Part shown: positions 34,497-47,656 of the stretch, piece after piece
How the letters are laid out: each line of letters begins with the position of its first letter
Numbering within the stretch: the first letter of the stretch is position 1
Assembly (NCBI GenBank): GCA_008692225.1
Contig: VICG01000004.1
Coordinates: 3,205,001-3,269,000, forward strand
Length of the DNA: 64,000 nucleotides
Origin: Monilinia fructicola
Lineage: Eukaryota; Ascomycota; Leotiomycetes; Helotiales; Sclerotiniaceae
Reading direction: 5' to 3'
Program-made: the position numbers and the translations under genes
The notes under the pieces: generated by a model
Told to the model about the DNA's origin: nothing
Seen by the model: only the letters and a program-made list of their open reading frames with translations
The model's database searches: none

Positions 34497-37400
34497 TATG
34501 TCAATACCCTCGTTACTGTGTGACCTTACTCGTTCCTCGGTCATCCGGCTATGCATTTTCCCAAAGAAGGGGGGTTAGATGTCCATGGAGATGTAAGTTA
34601 CACACATTCTCGGTCAACCGGAAAGGAACGTTGAAGTTATCAAAAGTATCATTTGACCTCCAAAGGAAACAAATGGTATCGCTATCGATGTAGCGCCTAT
34701 CATCGGATATATCATATATGTTGATTGTTCCCATAGCACGTTTCCGTTATGATTGGAACGGAATTGATATTTGCATGTGGTCTGTCTCAGATCCAACTCG
34801 TCAGAGCGCCAGCGACCGCCTTCAAAGTATCTACTTGTCATTATCTAGTGATCCTTCCTATCAATTGGATTCAAAGTCATTCTATTTAATGGTAATAGTC
34901 ATCGTTTTTTACACAAGTTTGTTTAAACTCGAGTGTTCCTTCATTAACAACTTCTACACAATTCGAAACCGCAATCCAAGTGGAAAATAATGGTAGCCAT
35001 TGCTAGCCAGAATGAGAAGTTGTCACTCTCTCGGGTATTTGAGGGAATCATCCTGTATAGTATTCAGACAAGATGAGTTTAATCAATGATATGGATCTTG
35101 AGATTTGCTTTATTTATGTATGTGGTTTTGGGGGGGGGCTTTTTTCCTACTTTTTCCCCCATATGTATATCTTCGAAAGGTGTCCTGATTATAGACGTTG
35201 AAATCAGTAATTATGGTCCAATATTACTTTCATCTACCTCAAACAATCAACTGCCAAAAAGACAACGGATCAGTATTCGTTTATCTTTCAGAACTTAAAG
35301 AGATAGAGCGATTCGCGAGGAGTGAATTCATACTGTCAATCTGCTTTGTCTTTCTAACTCATTGAAAGTTACCTTACCTTTTTTGAAGGAAGAGATTTCA
35401 TTCTGCCCTTCAAGTGAAAAGACCCTTCTATCCATTTGGCACGAGGGTTATGCTGGGTAAATGGCTGAACTTCAAATCAGATACTTGAGCGATGCATTCT
35501 CTCTCTGAAGGCACGATGATGTATGGGGCTGGGACATGTATAAAATGGCCTTGTGTTCCCCAAACATTTCATTTCTTTAAAAGCATTCATATATGTAAAC
35601 GGTGTATGATACCAAGGAGCAAAGGGCCAATATTATGATATTCTATGCCTAATACCCCCGAAAGCTCTAGAGGTCAGGTTCACGACTTAAAGATTATATA
35701 TATATATACATATATATTATGTGTATCTCCTTGCATCTGTACAATGTACTTCCTGACGCAATCCCAAACTAATTATTCACCCTAACACTATTTTCAAGCC
35801 TAATCCCAGTCCGAAGCCCAATCTCAACCCTGATCAAATATTGTTCTTGTCATGCTAGACATAGTACAAAAGTTCTCGAATCGAACATCTAGCTAGGAAT
35901 CTCCTCTATTTCGGCGCTAAATAATATATGTATCATAAAAAAAAATATCATCCTCTTCCTACCCAAATTAGAAAGTCCTAATTACCTTGCCACCCGTTGT
36001 CAAAAGTATCGTTTCAACCTCACGAATTCGGATAACTTTGCAGGGGTGACAATATCTGTGGCAACGCTCTTGAATTTATGCCATCAATTATCACCGTCAT
36101 ATTTTTCGGCGATATCATGATCACAACAGAGTATACTGAACCGTACTAGATCTCTTCCCCATATATCCAATCCCCAGATGACTTCTCTCCGCATATCACA
36201 AACACACGGGGTCAATCAATCTTGTCGTTTGCTTCGACAAGAACTTTGAGAAGGTAGAGTCTCCGATAGTAGATTGAGACTCTCTTAAATAGATTTAGTA
36301 GGGTGAATCTAGGTGTTACGTAATGGTCATCTTCGCACAAGTGACAAAAAGACTGGCAGACCACCGATGATTTAACCTACAAAAAGTTAATTGGATCCCA
36401 AGCAAGGCAAGAAGAATGGGAGCTGAAAACAGAGAAGGAAATAATATCACAACCTTGGAAATATCAAGTATTAACAAGCCTCTCCATATACTTCGCGATA
36501 TCTATCTAGTACTATAATGCGATTCATAACACATATATAGTGGAGGCTACGATTTGACATCTTAGCTTTTAGGATTGGGAAATCCATCAAAATAGATCTA
36601 ATCTTGTTGTTTGAAACAGTAATTATACTGACATATCCATCACGAACCGTTTCACCTCCGAGCATGGATAGCTATAGAGACACATAATCCTCACCATCTC
36701 ACACCCACCGTCAAATTACCATGATTTCTCATTTAATGACGACCATACATTCTTCACACCAACGAAGAAAAGACCAATACTTCACCATCAATCTCAACCC
36801 CCCAATATACAATCCGATGGTATATACAATTCCCGAATCACCAGATGCAAACCCTGACCAACATAAATATGGTTTAGCATATATTCTGGCCTTTGTCCGC
36901 TCGCTTCTACTTATTGGCTGCGCAATGGTGAGTTACCATCTCCCTGCAAGAAAGATAACATCCCGTTCTTGTCTTTTATATAGTATTGTCTACTTGTGGT
37001 CACGTTCCCACGTTTTGGAATTTAGTGCAGGGTGGTGTGAAGAGTTGTGTTGGTAGGTATGTATATAAAATACCCCTCAATATTTGCAAATAGGTATCCG
37101 AGGAAGTCTTTAGTATTTGAGGAACAAGCTCATGGTGCAGATCTATCATCGAACAGTTATTTTATATTTGCCGCCGAGTTTTGTCGTTGTTAAATTGTGA
37201 CTTCATTACCTCTCCTCCTTCACAATGGCTCATTGATTTCGCTGTCGATAATTCTTCAGTTTTGGCCTTCGAAAAATACAACTTAATATCAATACTTCTG
37301 CTCCAGAGTCTTCATTCTGGAGTCGGGAGTATTGACCAAAGCCGGCGTTCAGGTGGAGTTACTCGTACAGTCAATTACCTGAAAGCCTACGACATTCTTT

Positions 37401-40400
37401 TTCTGGCGTAAACTCATACATCTAACAAGTGTCGTCCCTTATAATCCAGAAGTCTCAGAAGATATTTGCGTCTCCGTCGCTTGCTTTAAATAGTCCATTA
37501 CTCCTCTAGCTAAACCTAAGCTAGCTCGATAATTTCATCTCGTCACGTTCCTCGAATCTGAAATTTAATGTGGATGGTACAAAAGTCCTTGCGGGTTGTA
37601 AATCGATATCTATAACTTTTCGGAAAAATACATGCTATATTATTCAAGAAAAGAATTCCCATCCCCCGATTTCCTGCAGTCCTTTCGTTTGGCCCTATTG
37701 GACACTAGAAGGTACTTCAAAAAGGACTTGTGTCCCGGTTCGGTTACTGTTGATGTTTCTAGCCACTGCCGAGATATCAAATGCGTATCCGTCGAACTTG
37801 TCACAATTGACATATATCCCTCAACACCAGTGACGATACAAAAATCTGACATCCTAAAATCGGAGTATCAAAAGCTGTATGAACTACCCAGTCTATCAGT
37901 GCCAAGTCGTCCTCGGTCTCTGTTGGTGCAGTGGCGTGAGCCCTTGATTCGATAATTGGAGATGGGAGACTGGACCTTCTTATACCTGGAAGATTAGGGA
38001 TGTGGAGTATAAAGACTTCCCGTGCAAGTTTCAATTGGCTGCACAATCTGCGCTTCTTAGTCGGTTTTTGTGGAGAAACTAGGGGAGGGGAGGTGAGGTA
38101 CATATCGAGTCATCCTGCTTACTTGGGCTGGGGGAATAGCCGTGACACTCTGTATATACTATATATATGCTAGCATTTTGTGATGATGGTTTGTTCCTTA
38201 CTTCAAGCTCAACCCTCGTCTCTTGGCTAGGCTTTCAGTTGTATTCACAGGGTTTTTTCGTGATATTGTAATATTATTATTGCTGGTCTTCGCTTTCATT
38301 ATGAGTTTGCCATTATTGGATAGTTCCACTTTCTACTGTTTCATAGGCTAGAATATGGGACTTCGAGAGATAGATTAATTACCTTTGTCACCTTCTCTTT
38401 CTCGCTTGCAAATTTCTATCTTTCCATCATTTACATGTGTGTTGGCGAGAATAAGTTTAGGAGTTAATTTCACCATGCTTGACATTGATTTAATTTCTGC
38501 CCTTCATAATCACAGGAGAAGTCAATATCTTGTTTTTTCGGTTTGTCCGTCGATACTACTCCCTTTGATTCTCGACGATCAATCATTCTTGTGAGCCTCA
38601 ACCTGAAATCGTGACTTCCAAGCCGCATTGTAATCTCTGTATTCTGGAAAGAGAGAGAAAACATGATGTATCTCGCCTGATATTCCAAATCTATAATTGG
38701 GACCTGGTTGCTCTCCTGGTATATTTAGCTACCTTTTCGTGGCCCACTTGAACTGGGCTTCTCTGCTGGAATAACAACATACTCCACTCAATCTAGCATT
38801 CCAGATCATCAGCTATCCTATGGTAATGCATGACGTAATTCAATCTTTACAGCTCGATCAGGCTTCTGCTTGTCAAAATCATTCTAGCTCTGGAGATCGA
38901 GGTAGAAAGCTATTTGCTTCTCTATTATAATCCATACGTATGCCCATCCTTCAACGAGATGGGAGATAGGGAACAGCTTGATCGCATGCTTCCAACCATT
39001 CGAACTCGTGGAAGAATTGTATTCTTTGCAAAAGGAGATGTGGCTGGCATTGGATCATGGATCAAGGTATCTCACTGTTGTTATTCCGTGTTGTGATTCT
39101 CTCGTATTGGGTAAATGCAGTGAAAAATTAGATGTTTGTCATCGCTGTTGTCGTTTTTTTTTTCGCATTCATCGAGCCTTTAACATTCAATGATACTACA
39201 CGATCTTTAATATCTCGATTGTCTTGTACTCAAAGGAACCAAAACCGCACTACAGGAATAAAATGGATTATGAAGTTATGTATTGACAAGTCAGCTTTGT
39301 CCTATAGACATTCTCTAGGAAGTATTCAGATATATATATGGCAATATGATCCTCTAGTTCCGTGCCTTCCTAAGAATACAGGAGATCTGAAACTAGTCCT
39401 CCAAATACGAATTCTCTCCGGCCATCCATCGACTCAGGGTATAAAATAACCAACCTCTCCCTGATCAACAACTACTCAACAATTCTGACCCGCTCTTCCA
39501 CGATATTATGGTGTGCTGAGCTACAAGATTGTCGGATACAGAACATGATGCAAGGCCAAGAACGCTTCAAAACCACGCCAGGTCTACGGGAATTCTTGAA
39601 CTCATCACTGCATCTTCTCAATCGCTGTCACTAAATCCATTTGACTGGATTACTTATGCTTTGGCGCCTCGGTGAAAGAGAAATCGATGCTTGCATCTGC
39701 TCAACTTTTATCTTGATATGCTGGTTTGTTACGCTTTGGGAATTCTGCACTTCGTCTGGTGGCCGTCCAGTCGAGGAAATAATCTCAATATGGTGAAGCT
39801 TTGGATTTTGAAGCTCTTTTGTTCATATAGGGACTGCTAGGAAGGGAGTGGGCATACATTACAGAGTGGCAGAGGTTAAATACAGCATTCATTTCCTTTA
39901 ATCTAGTTGCGCGTTGGATTTTGATTTTGATGTCCAAAGACATAGAAATTCAGATCAATCCAAACATTTAAATAAAAATCATCTATCAGGAACTGTCTTC
40001 AGGAACTCGGCTGATGGATCTTTATCTAGAAGGAAATCGAAAAAAATGCCCCTAGCTATGCTTAAGGACACTCATTGAGTCGTTATTTCTCTATATTTAC
40101 CGTCAATATTCTAAAACGTCCCTTCCCTTCCATTACTTGGATTGAAAGAGAAGAATATTGTTTTTTTCACAACAAGATACGTCCAGAAGGAGCTTCAAAT
40201 ACAAGTGCTCGGAGGATCATGATTATCTCGGTGAGATGAAATCCTCGGTTGAAAAGCTATTCCACCCTAAAATTAAACTATATCACAGTGTCTTTGCGAT
40301 GATTGTCAAAATTATTCAATTCTTCAATCTTTAGAAATAAATATGCAAAGGTTTGGGGAGACTGGGTGTAAATGGGTGTTTGGGGGCATCCTCAACTCTT

Positions 40401-43400
40401 TTATATGCTCTTTCTTATCATGAGGCTGCTTACATTAAAACATCAACAATCTCCTACTCGTATAATAATAATGGGAAGCACCTCCGTCTCTGTGGATTTT
40501 TTTGTGGATCCGAAGGTTTCTATGCTCATCTGCCGCAGCTCCTCGCTTACGCCCCGTAACCGACTCTCACGCGACAACTTATCGCAACTTGGGAATCTAT
40601 GAATCTCTTCAATGCTTCCATATAAGTTCTCTAGAAGCTTTAAGTTGACTCGTTACTCGTATTGTGAGAGTCGATGGCTATATTGACTTAAGGGGGGCTT
40701 GCCTCTGTTTCAGCGAGTTATGTTTGAAACTCCAATAGAGAGTTGATATAGTCCGGAACTCTGCTTCCATGTTCCTTGGGGTATTCTTTTACCAAGTCGG
40801 TGGAACGATAGTTTTTTGAGTTTATTTATCGTCGATATTCTTTGATTGATTATTGCTACCACTGTTTCGAAGATATTCTCCCTCTGTAGATCGAATGTGA
40901 CAGCATCACTTGCGAAATCACCATCCGCCATCTGAGGAAACAGGGGTCTTTCAGAAAGCATTTTTATAGGAACTTATACTTAATTGTATCATATTTAGAG
41001 AACTCCTGTTTTGGAAAGTTCAGATCTCGCTATGATCAACATATGGCACAATCAGTCAGGTTTTTATACACGTGCTAGTGTGTTGAGGCTGAACTTCACA
41101 TTCATTCACTATCTTCAGTATAACTAAGCTACCTAGGTAATTATTGATCAACCAATAGAGTTACTTGGACGAGTTCCCCGATCACTATGAATACTTCATT
41201 CAAAATACCATTTCAAAACAAATATACAAATCGAACAGCAACTTCTGAATTCTGAGTGAATTGTCGAAGCTTGCCAGAGCATCCATATCATTAAACTGTT
41301 CGTTATACTCACAAAGATGGAGAGGAGAGGCTCGATGGGCCGAATTCTCAGTGTCAACGTTTTTTACTGGCTAACTTTATTGTCCCGGGTGAAAGTCAGC
41401 CCGTGTGTTGTTGCCAAAAAAGACTTCTATCTCGAATCAATTTGTCCTCATTGTCAAAATTCAATGCAATTCAAAAAATAGATGCCTTTCGATATTTCCG
41501 TGAAGCTGGTCAGGCCCCTTAATTACACTCAAAATTTGCAATCCGAACCCCCACCCTGCATACCATATGTCCAGCAGCGCGAACCTCTTATTGGAGATTT
41601 AGAATCAATGCGAGTGTGAGATTCTCGTATTTATCAGTATGGAGTAGAACTCTATCGAACTACAATGAAACTAGTGAAGGACCAGCTGGTGAATCGTATG
41701 GTCTATATATGAAAAGTGTCATTCTTTGCTAACATATCACTCACTACGATACGAATAATTATGGAAGTATCCGATATAGTTAATAAACAGACACTTTGAA
41801 AGTTTCCCCTTCTCTTGATTCCAAGATCATGAATTAAGCATTGCTTCATCTTCAGATTATGAGTGTTTTTTGGCAGCTTGATCATTGTTGCAAGATTACG
41901 CTTGTTCAAGGATGGAGTATTTGGAAAGTTTATAGTAAAATGTGTCATTGACAACTGACCGATTCACTACTGGTATATAGTTAGTTTTATCATCAATGAC
42001 TCAACGCTTGCGATGTGGTCTTTGCAGTCCTTTTTCATTGTCAAAAACTAAAATAGCCAAGCTTCAACGAGGGCCAAACATAATCCCAAGGACCCAAGCG
42101 GCTCGAAAAGTCTCATTCGTGGTTCTCTGAAACGAACCAAATCCACTTAGTTTAACATACAGAGAAACTTGCTTCAAGAAATGGTGTCGCCATGGACTTG
42201 CTGCCAATTGTGACGCAATCTTTAATGTATTATAGTAAAGCTATCTTCTACTATTATATGTCAACCTTTCGATTTATGATTGGCTTTTAGTCCTTCTCAA
42301 AATTACTGATAAGCGAGTATCTAATCAAGGGCTTTAGATTTCAATAGCTTTGAATATATATACGAGCGTATGTGTAGGTTTTAGGGGTCGTGAAAAATAA
42401 CTGCAGAGGGCGCCAGCGAGCCTGTTGTTTCTTTAGGCCTGAAAGAGCCGGAGAAAAGCTCCTTCATTATAAGCCATTTAAGCTACTATTTATATGGATC
42501 TATATTGCTCTTGCTGTTCGGCATCGCCGACAACGACAACAATAGCAACGTTTCGAACATTGTGGCCATTGAAAGTCCTCAAATCACTTGAAGAGCGACG
42601 CATCATAAACTTGATGGAGCAGAAATGTAAGTAGCAAGTGAAATCTTATACCCAAAGATGTAGAAATAATCAGATATGCATTAAAATCAAGCATGCTAAA
42701 TCATCCCTTTAGAAATGAGATTGAGAAATATAATTATCGACAATTTCCAATGGCTCCACAGCCAGACGCCATATCGATGTTGCTCAAATTTCTAATTGAA
42801 GCGTACAAAAGTAGGATTCACAGTATAACCTCAAGTTCCTCAGAGCTAGATCCAGACCAAGTAAACTGGTATCGACTATAGTATTGAAGAATCAAGCATC
42901 GTGGCCATGAGATTTGAGACTATTGAATACCTGAGTATATATCAAATTGATAGAATATCCGTTTCCACAAATAGACAGGTCCCATACAGGTTACAAGATT
43001 CCCCAAATTCCCAAAAGCCAAAATTCACACATGGCAGTGACGATGAACTTTTATCGTCATGGAAAAACAATCCTCGCCATCTATATATTCATCACCAACA
43101 ATATCAACAGGCCAATGACCGAACAATATTGTGAATCCCCAAGTTCATCACTCCCATCCTAATTATAAGATGAAATCATATCTCTAACCATGCTGAAACC
43201 TCATGATGAAATCCCCAAATATTACAAGCTGTCGCTCTGAAAATCTTCAAGTCTTGTGTTAAGATATGCAGTAATACTACTCCTCAGGAGCTTATAACCA
43301 CTACATCTCTTCTCATCACTTGGTGTATGCGAATACAGCTCCACGTCGAGATAAAACCGGACTAAACCACACTAGCAGCTTTTATCAGGAGATTGAAAGG

Positions 43401-43967
43401 GGGTAAGATGTATAGAAAGAGAAGTATCCCGCGCCGCCATACTAAAGTGGGGGTGTAACTAATCATTTCATCTCATTCCATCTCATCCCATCTCATTTCT
43501 TGCATCTTGCAAATCGCTTATTGCGATCTATGGATAGGAGGGAGTGTGTGTGTAAGAAAAAAAACCTGAAAGCCCTTAAACCGTCATAACAAGTCCATCT
43601 CTCTCCACCACAAACAAAACCATTAACAACAAACAAGCGAAAACCCTCAATGAAAAGCGCTTAAATCGCACATTTGCCGACCAAACCCAGACATGCCCCT
43701 CGATCCTCAAACTTTGACTCGAGGGAAGAAATTTCGAAGTACTTTTTCCACCCCTTTCTCCTTTCCCTTCATTCCTCTTCCCCCCTTTCCCCAACCCCAA
43801 AGCACACCGCGCCACCAAAAAAACCCCTTCATCCAATCCGCCCACGCCAAACGCCCAAACCCGCCCAAACCCCAGACCCCACACATCGTTCTATGCACAT
43901 CGGCTTCCCATCCAATTACACCATTTACCCACTCACATCATCTATTATCCGACATCCGATCATCCAT

Positions 43968-44024
43968 CCATTCATCCATTCATCCATCCATCCATCCATC
44001 CATCCATCCATCCATCCATCCATC
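43968..44024. repeat. CATC tetranucleotide microsatellite
   Basis: (CATC/CATT)n run, mostly perfect CATC. The Ile-His-Pro-Ser frames over it (43674-44096 and others) are repeat artefacts. Confidence 0.95.
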
Positions 44025-44777
44025 CCGCACCCCCTACCCAGTATCCCAAATCCAATCCTGTACCGTCCCACACCCAAATACCACACCATAACCTAATAAA
44101 AACCCCCATTCGCTACTCCCCTCCCTTTCCCCATTCGCCAATCATCGCGCCATACCTCGTACAGACATGCACGTATGCTACTTTCTGTACTGTACCGTAC
44201 CGTACTGTATCTCACGACATACACACACGCATGCATACATGCATGCATCGTAGCAGTAACACCCAGCTTCCCTCATTCCTCTTTTACAGTCCTCTAACGA
44301 ATCCTGTGTGGTTTATGCTTATGTTCAAGGTAACCTCGCGGTACACTCACTACGTTGCGCTACGACCTACGATCGTCCTATGTACCTACGTACCTACAGC
44401 ATACATGGTACATGGTACATGGTACATAGTACATAGTACCTACCTAGGTAGTACATAGTACATACAACCCCCGTGCGCACGCAAAAAGTACAACAATACA
44501 ACCCCAGAAGACTGAATCCGCCAACCCCAAACCCCAAACCCCAAACCCCGTATCCTCGGATCAACGGAAAGGAAAAGAAAAGAAAAGAAGGGTCTAGATC
44601 GACATGAAATCTCCAGTAATAATCGTACTTGAGAAAAGGAAAGCGACAAAGAAAAATGGTATGAAATAAACGCAAAAAAGATACAACTTCTTGTGAGAAA
44701 CTTGATTAATACTATTACTAAGTAGGTAGGTAACTAGGTATTACGTACATCGACAAGCAATGTAAAGCCAAGTGAAC

Positions 44778-44842
44778 TAGAGCAGAGCAGAGCAAAGCAG
44801 AGCAAAGCAGAGCAAAGCAGAGCAAAGCAGAGCAAAGCAAAA
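44778..44842. repeat. AGAGCAAAGC decamer repeat
   Basis: About five tandem copies of a 10-bp unit AGAGCAAAGC preceded by AGAGC units. Confidence 0.92.
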
Positions 44843-45156
44843 CAAAACAAGAAAGACTCGAGCCTTGGTCTTAGTCTTACTAGGTATAAAGCGCCTTTTC
44901 CATGCCATGACACGCCATTCCCATCCCACCCGCCCATGCCATCCGAATCCGAATTCAATACTTTCAATCCATTCCATTCGTCTGCATCCTATGCCCGTCC
45001 ATCCAGTAGAGAGATGCAGAAAGAAGGAGGTTGAAAGAAAAGCCCGCAACACCATCCATTCGGTTCATTCCAGCTATGCTTCCGACGCCACACTGCTCAT
45101 AACTTCATGAATAATACAGAAGAATACGTCATGTGGGTAGGTATCTAACTCTACCC

Positions 45157-46312
45157 TTAAATGAAATTCATAGTCTCATGCTTGATAAAAGGCTCCACAT
45201 ATGAGGGAAGCCTCAACATGCCCATTTTCTCATCTTCATCTTCGTCTTCAAGCGACAATCCCCGGAAAGCCTTCTTCGTCTCCCGACTCAACATCGACGT
45301 ACCGCCTAGCGGCTTCTCATTTCCTATCTCCAAACTTTCTATCGTGGGTGTTTCAACGGGTGTAGGTTGTGGTGTGTTTTCCCCATCCATCCCCAAACAT
45401 GCTTTTCCAGAACTCATCGGCCGACCACCACAATTCGCCATCGACATTGACCATTCCTGCATACAGTATGACGCTGAAGATTGTCTCTTTGCCGCTCTCG
45501 CCATGTCATTCTTGGCTTCTTCTAGGATGTCTTGAGAACATAATGGTAACAACCTATAGCCCAAGTTTTCCATAATCGCCCTTTGAGTAAAATTTATTTG
45601 ATCACAGCTCCATAATCCCTTGGCCCATTTCTGCGCATAGTATATGGTGGTGCCCTGTTGATCATCTATGAATTTTGTCGCGAGGATCAGCGCTGCTAGT
45701 ATTATTACTTCGGGGTGTGTACTATCGATATGTTGTTCCTCAAGAGCTTGAAGACTGGGAAAATTATATTGTTCGAGCAATTGGTCTTCTGGTGATTCGA
45801 GGGGATATGATTGACGCCATGATCGCGCAAACCGCGAATTGAGAGAATCTAGGATACAGACGGCCAGAGCGAGGATTTCAACAGGAAGATCGGCTCGACT
45901 GAGCAATGCATGTACGAGTTGGGTGGATGGATCGGTTAGAGAAGTTGAGGACGGTATTAGATTTGTGAGATGAATTGCTGGCCCTATAGAGATTATGGTA
46001 TTAGCCTGAATGCCCGCCCTACAGCACAAGCTGATGGTGTGCAGACTTGGGCTGAACGTATTGGGAAGGTTACACACCTAAGAATTCCGGGTCAAGGATC
46101 TCATCTGAGCTGAAAAGGGATATTGGTGATTGAGCCGCTGTAGTATCGTATGAATGAGAGGAAAGGGGTGGTGTAGGTAAATTTGAGAGTGGGACATAGG
46201 TTTGTTCGAAGAAATCTGAATCAAATGACTCTACTGACGAGTTGGAAGAGATGGAAGAGGATCTTTTGCGTGGAGACATTGAGAGTGGTGGTGTCATTGT
46301 TGGATTCATCAT
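45157..46312 (-). CDS. Cyclin of the Pho85/PCL type
   Basis: Exons, complement of 46078-46312 and 45157-45983, encode 353 residues; the 94-nt intron joins DPEFLG to PAIHLTNLIP in frame. Residues 1-75 are Ser/Pro-rich (MMNPTMTPPLSMSPRKRSSS) with SP/TP sites. The cyclin box follows at about 90-240, with PSTQLVHALLSRADLPVEIL, ALAVCILDSLNSRF and HPEVIILAALILATKFIDD (the conserved LAALILATKF helix). After it come QKWAKGLWSCDQINFTQRAIM and ENLGYRLLPL. This pattern fits cyclins partnering Pho85-like kinases in nutrient and cell-cycle control, rather than B-type cyclins. The C-terminal 110 residues are low-complexity with TP sites and an acidic run. Which PCL subgroup it belongs to cannot be told. 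Confidence 0.83.
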
Positions 46313-47578
46313 TTGAGCAGAATTCTAGATTTTTGTATGTATTTTCGTTTTTTGGTATGGAATGAATGAGAGGTTGGTTACGTAGTGAGAGCCTTGGAAG
46401 TGATAGATATTTGGTCGTTGGCATGTATCAAAACCGAGGCTGAGGAATGTAGAAAGGAAGTTGTGAGATATTGTTGCAAGTGCAAGTTTGCATGAATGAG
46501 TGAGGTATGAATGCGACTTGAGCTTCTTTTTATGTACGACGCCTTCTGATGATGTGATTCCAGCTTGAACTTCTTGGATGGTACAGTATTCCGATATCTC
46601 TTCTTATTTTCTCCTTCCTTCTCATGCAATGCAGGTTGAGATGTGAGATGTGAGACGAGAGACGAGAGACGAGAGACGGAGACGGAGACGAGACGAGAGA
46701 TGGCTTTATTAGGAAATTAATATATCAATTGGCTCCAGCTTGCTGAATTATTCGAAGTTTGAATGTTTGTATAATGAGGTGAATCTTTCGAGTCTAGTCA
46801 AATCAAGTTCTGTTTGTAGATGTGATGTGAATGGCGTGAATGGTGTGAATAATGTAGATGATATATATGTATATATATGTGTGTGTGTATGCATATATAT
46901 ATATATATATGTATATATGATGTCGATGTGACGAAACGAAGCGAACGAAGGAATGAATTTCGAGAATCAAATCTTATTGTAAGTCTTATATCAATCGATA
47001 TATGGATATATATATGTGTGTATGTATAATAAACCAAGAAGAGGAAGAAGAATGAGAAGAACAGGAAGAGCAAGAGTTATATATATATATATATATTAGG
47101 TACTATACTATGTACTTGAACGATAATGAGAGCTTACATTGAATCCAGGAAAAAACAAAAGTTGTATATATATACTCCGTATATAACGAGCGGGATTACA
47201 AGACATCTATATATATTAAATGTATGAACTTGAGTTGAATTCGGTGTAAGGAATTGTGGATATTATATTGTTTTTATGGGGAATTTAGTTATAAGGCAAA
47301 AGATATTAGATAGTGGATAGTGAATAGTGGGTAGTGGATAACTTTATATGGATATGAATATGAATAGTATGAATATGAATATAAAGATAAATATGTATAA
47401 ATATAAATATGTATATATTTAAATATAATAAATAATATAGTAATTGTAAAGAAACGAGAAAACGAGATTGATTATCTTTGTTTAAAGGTGGATTAAGTTG
47501 AATCAAGTTGAATTAAATTGATTTTAACTTTTGCTTTAAATCTAGGATAGATTCAAGTAGAGAAACCCTTTGATTTTA

Positions 47579-47602
47579 TCTATCTATCTATCTATCTATT
47601 TT

Positions 47603-47654
<52 letters not shown>

Positions 47655-47656
47655 TT
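47579..47656. repeat. TCTA and TTTA tetranucleotide repeats
   Basis: (ATCT)n followed by (ATTT)n runs. Confidence 0.92.

Noticed and set aside
36721..37056. 111-codon plus frame with a hydrophobic stretch in the gene-poor region
   Set aside because: No recognisable family, ends at a weak context, and similar-length frames occur by chance nearby.
43674..44096. 140-codon plus frame ending in Ile-His-Pro-Ser repeats
   Set aside because: Produced by the CATC microsatellite and CT-rich DNA; other frames of the same DNA are equally open.
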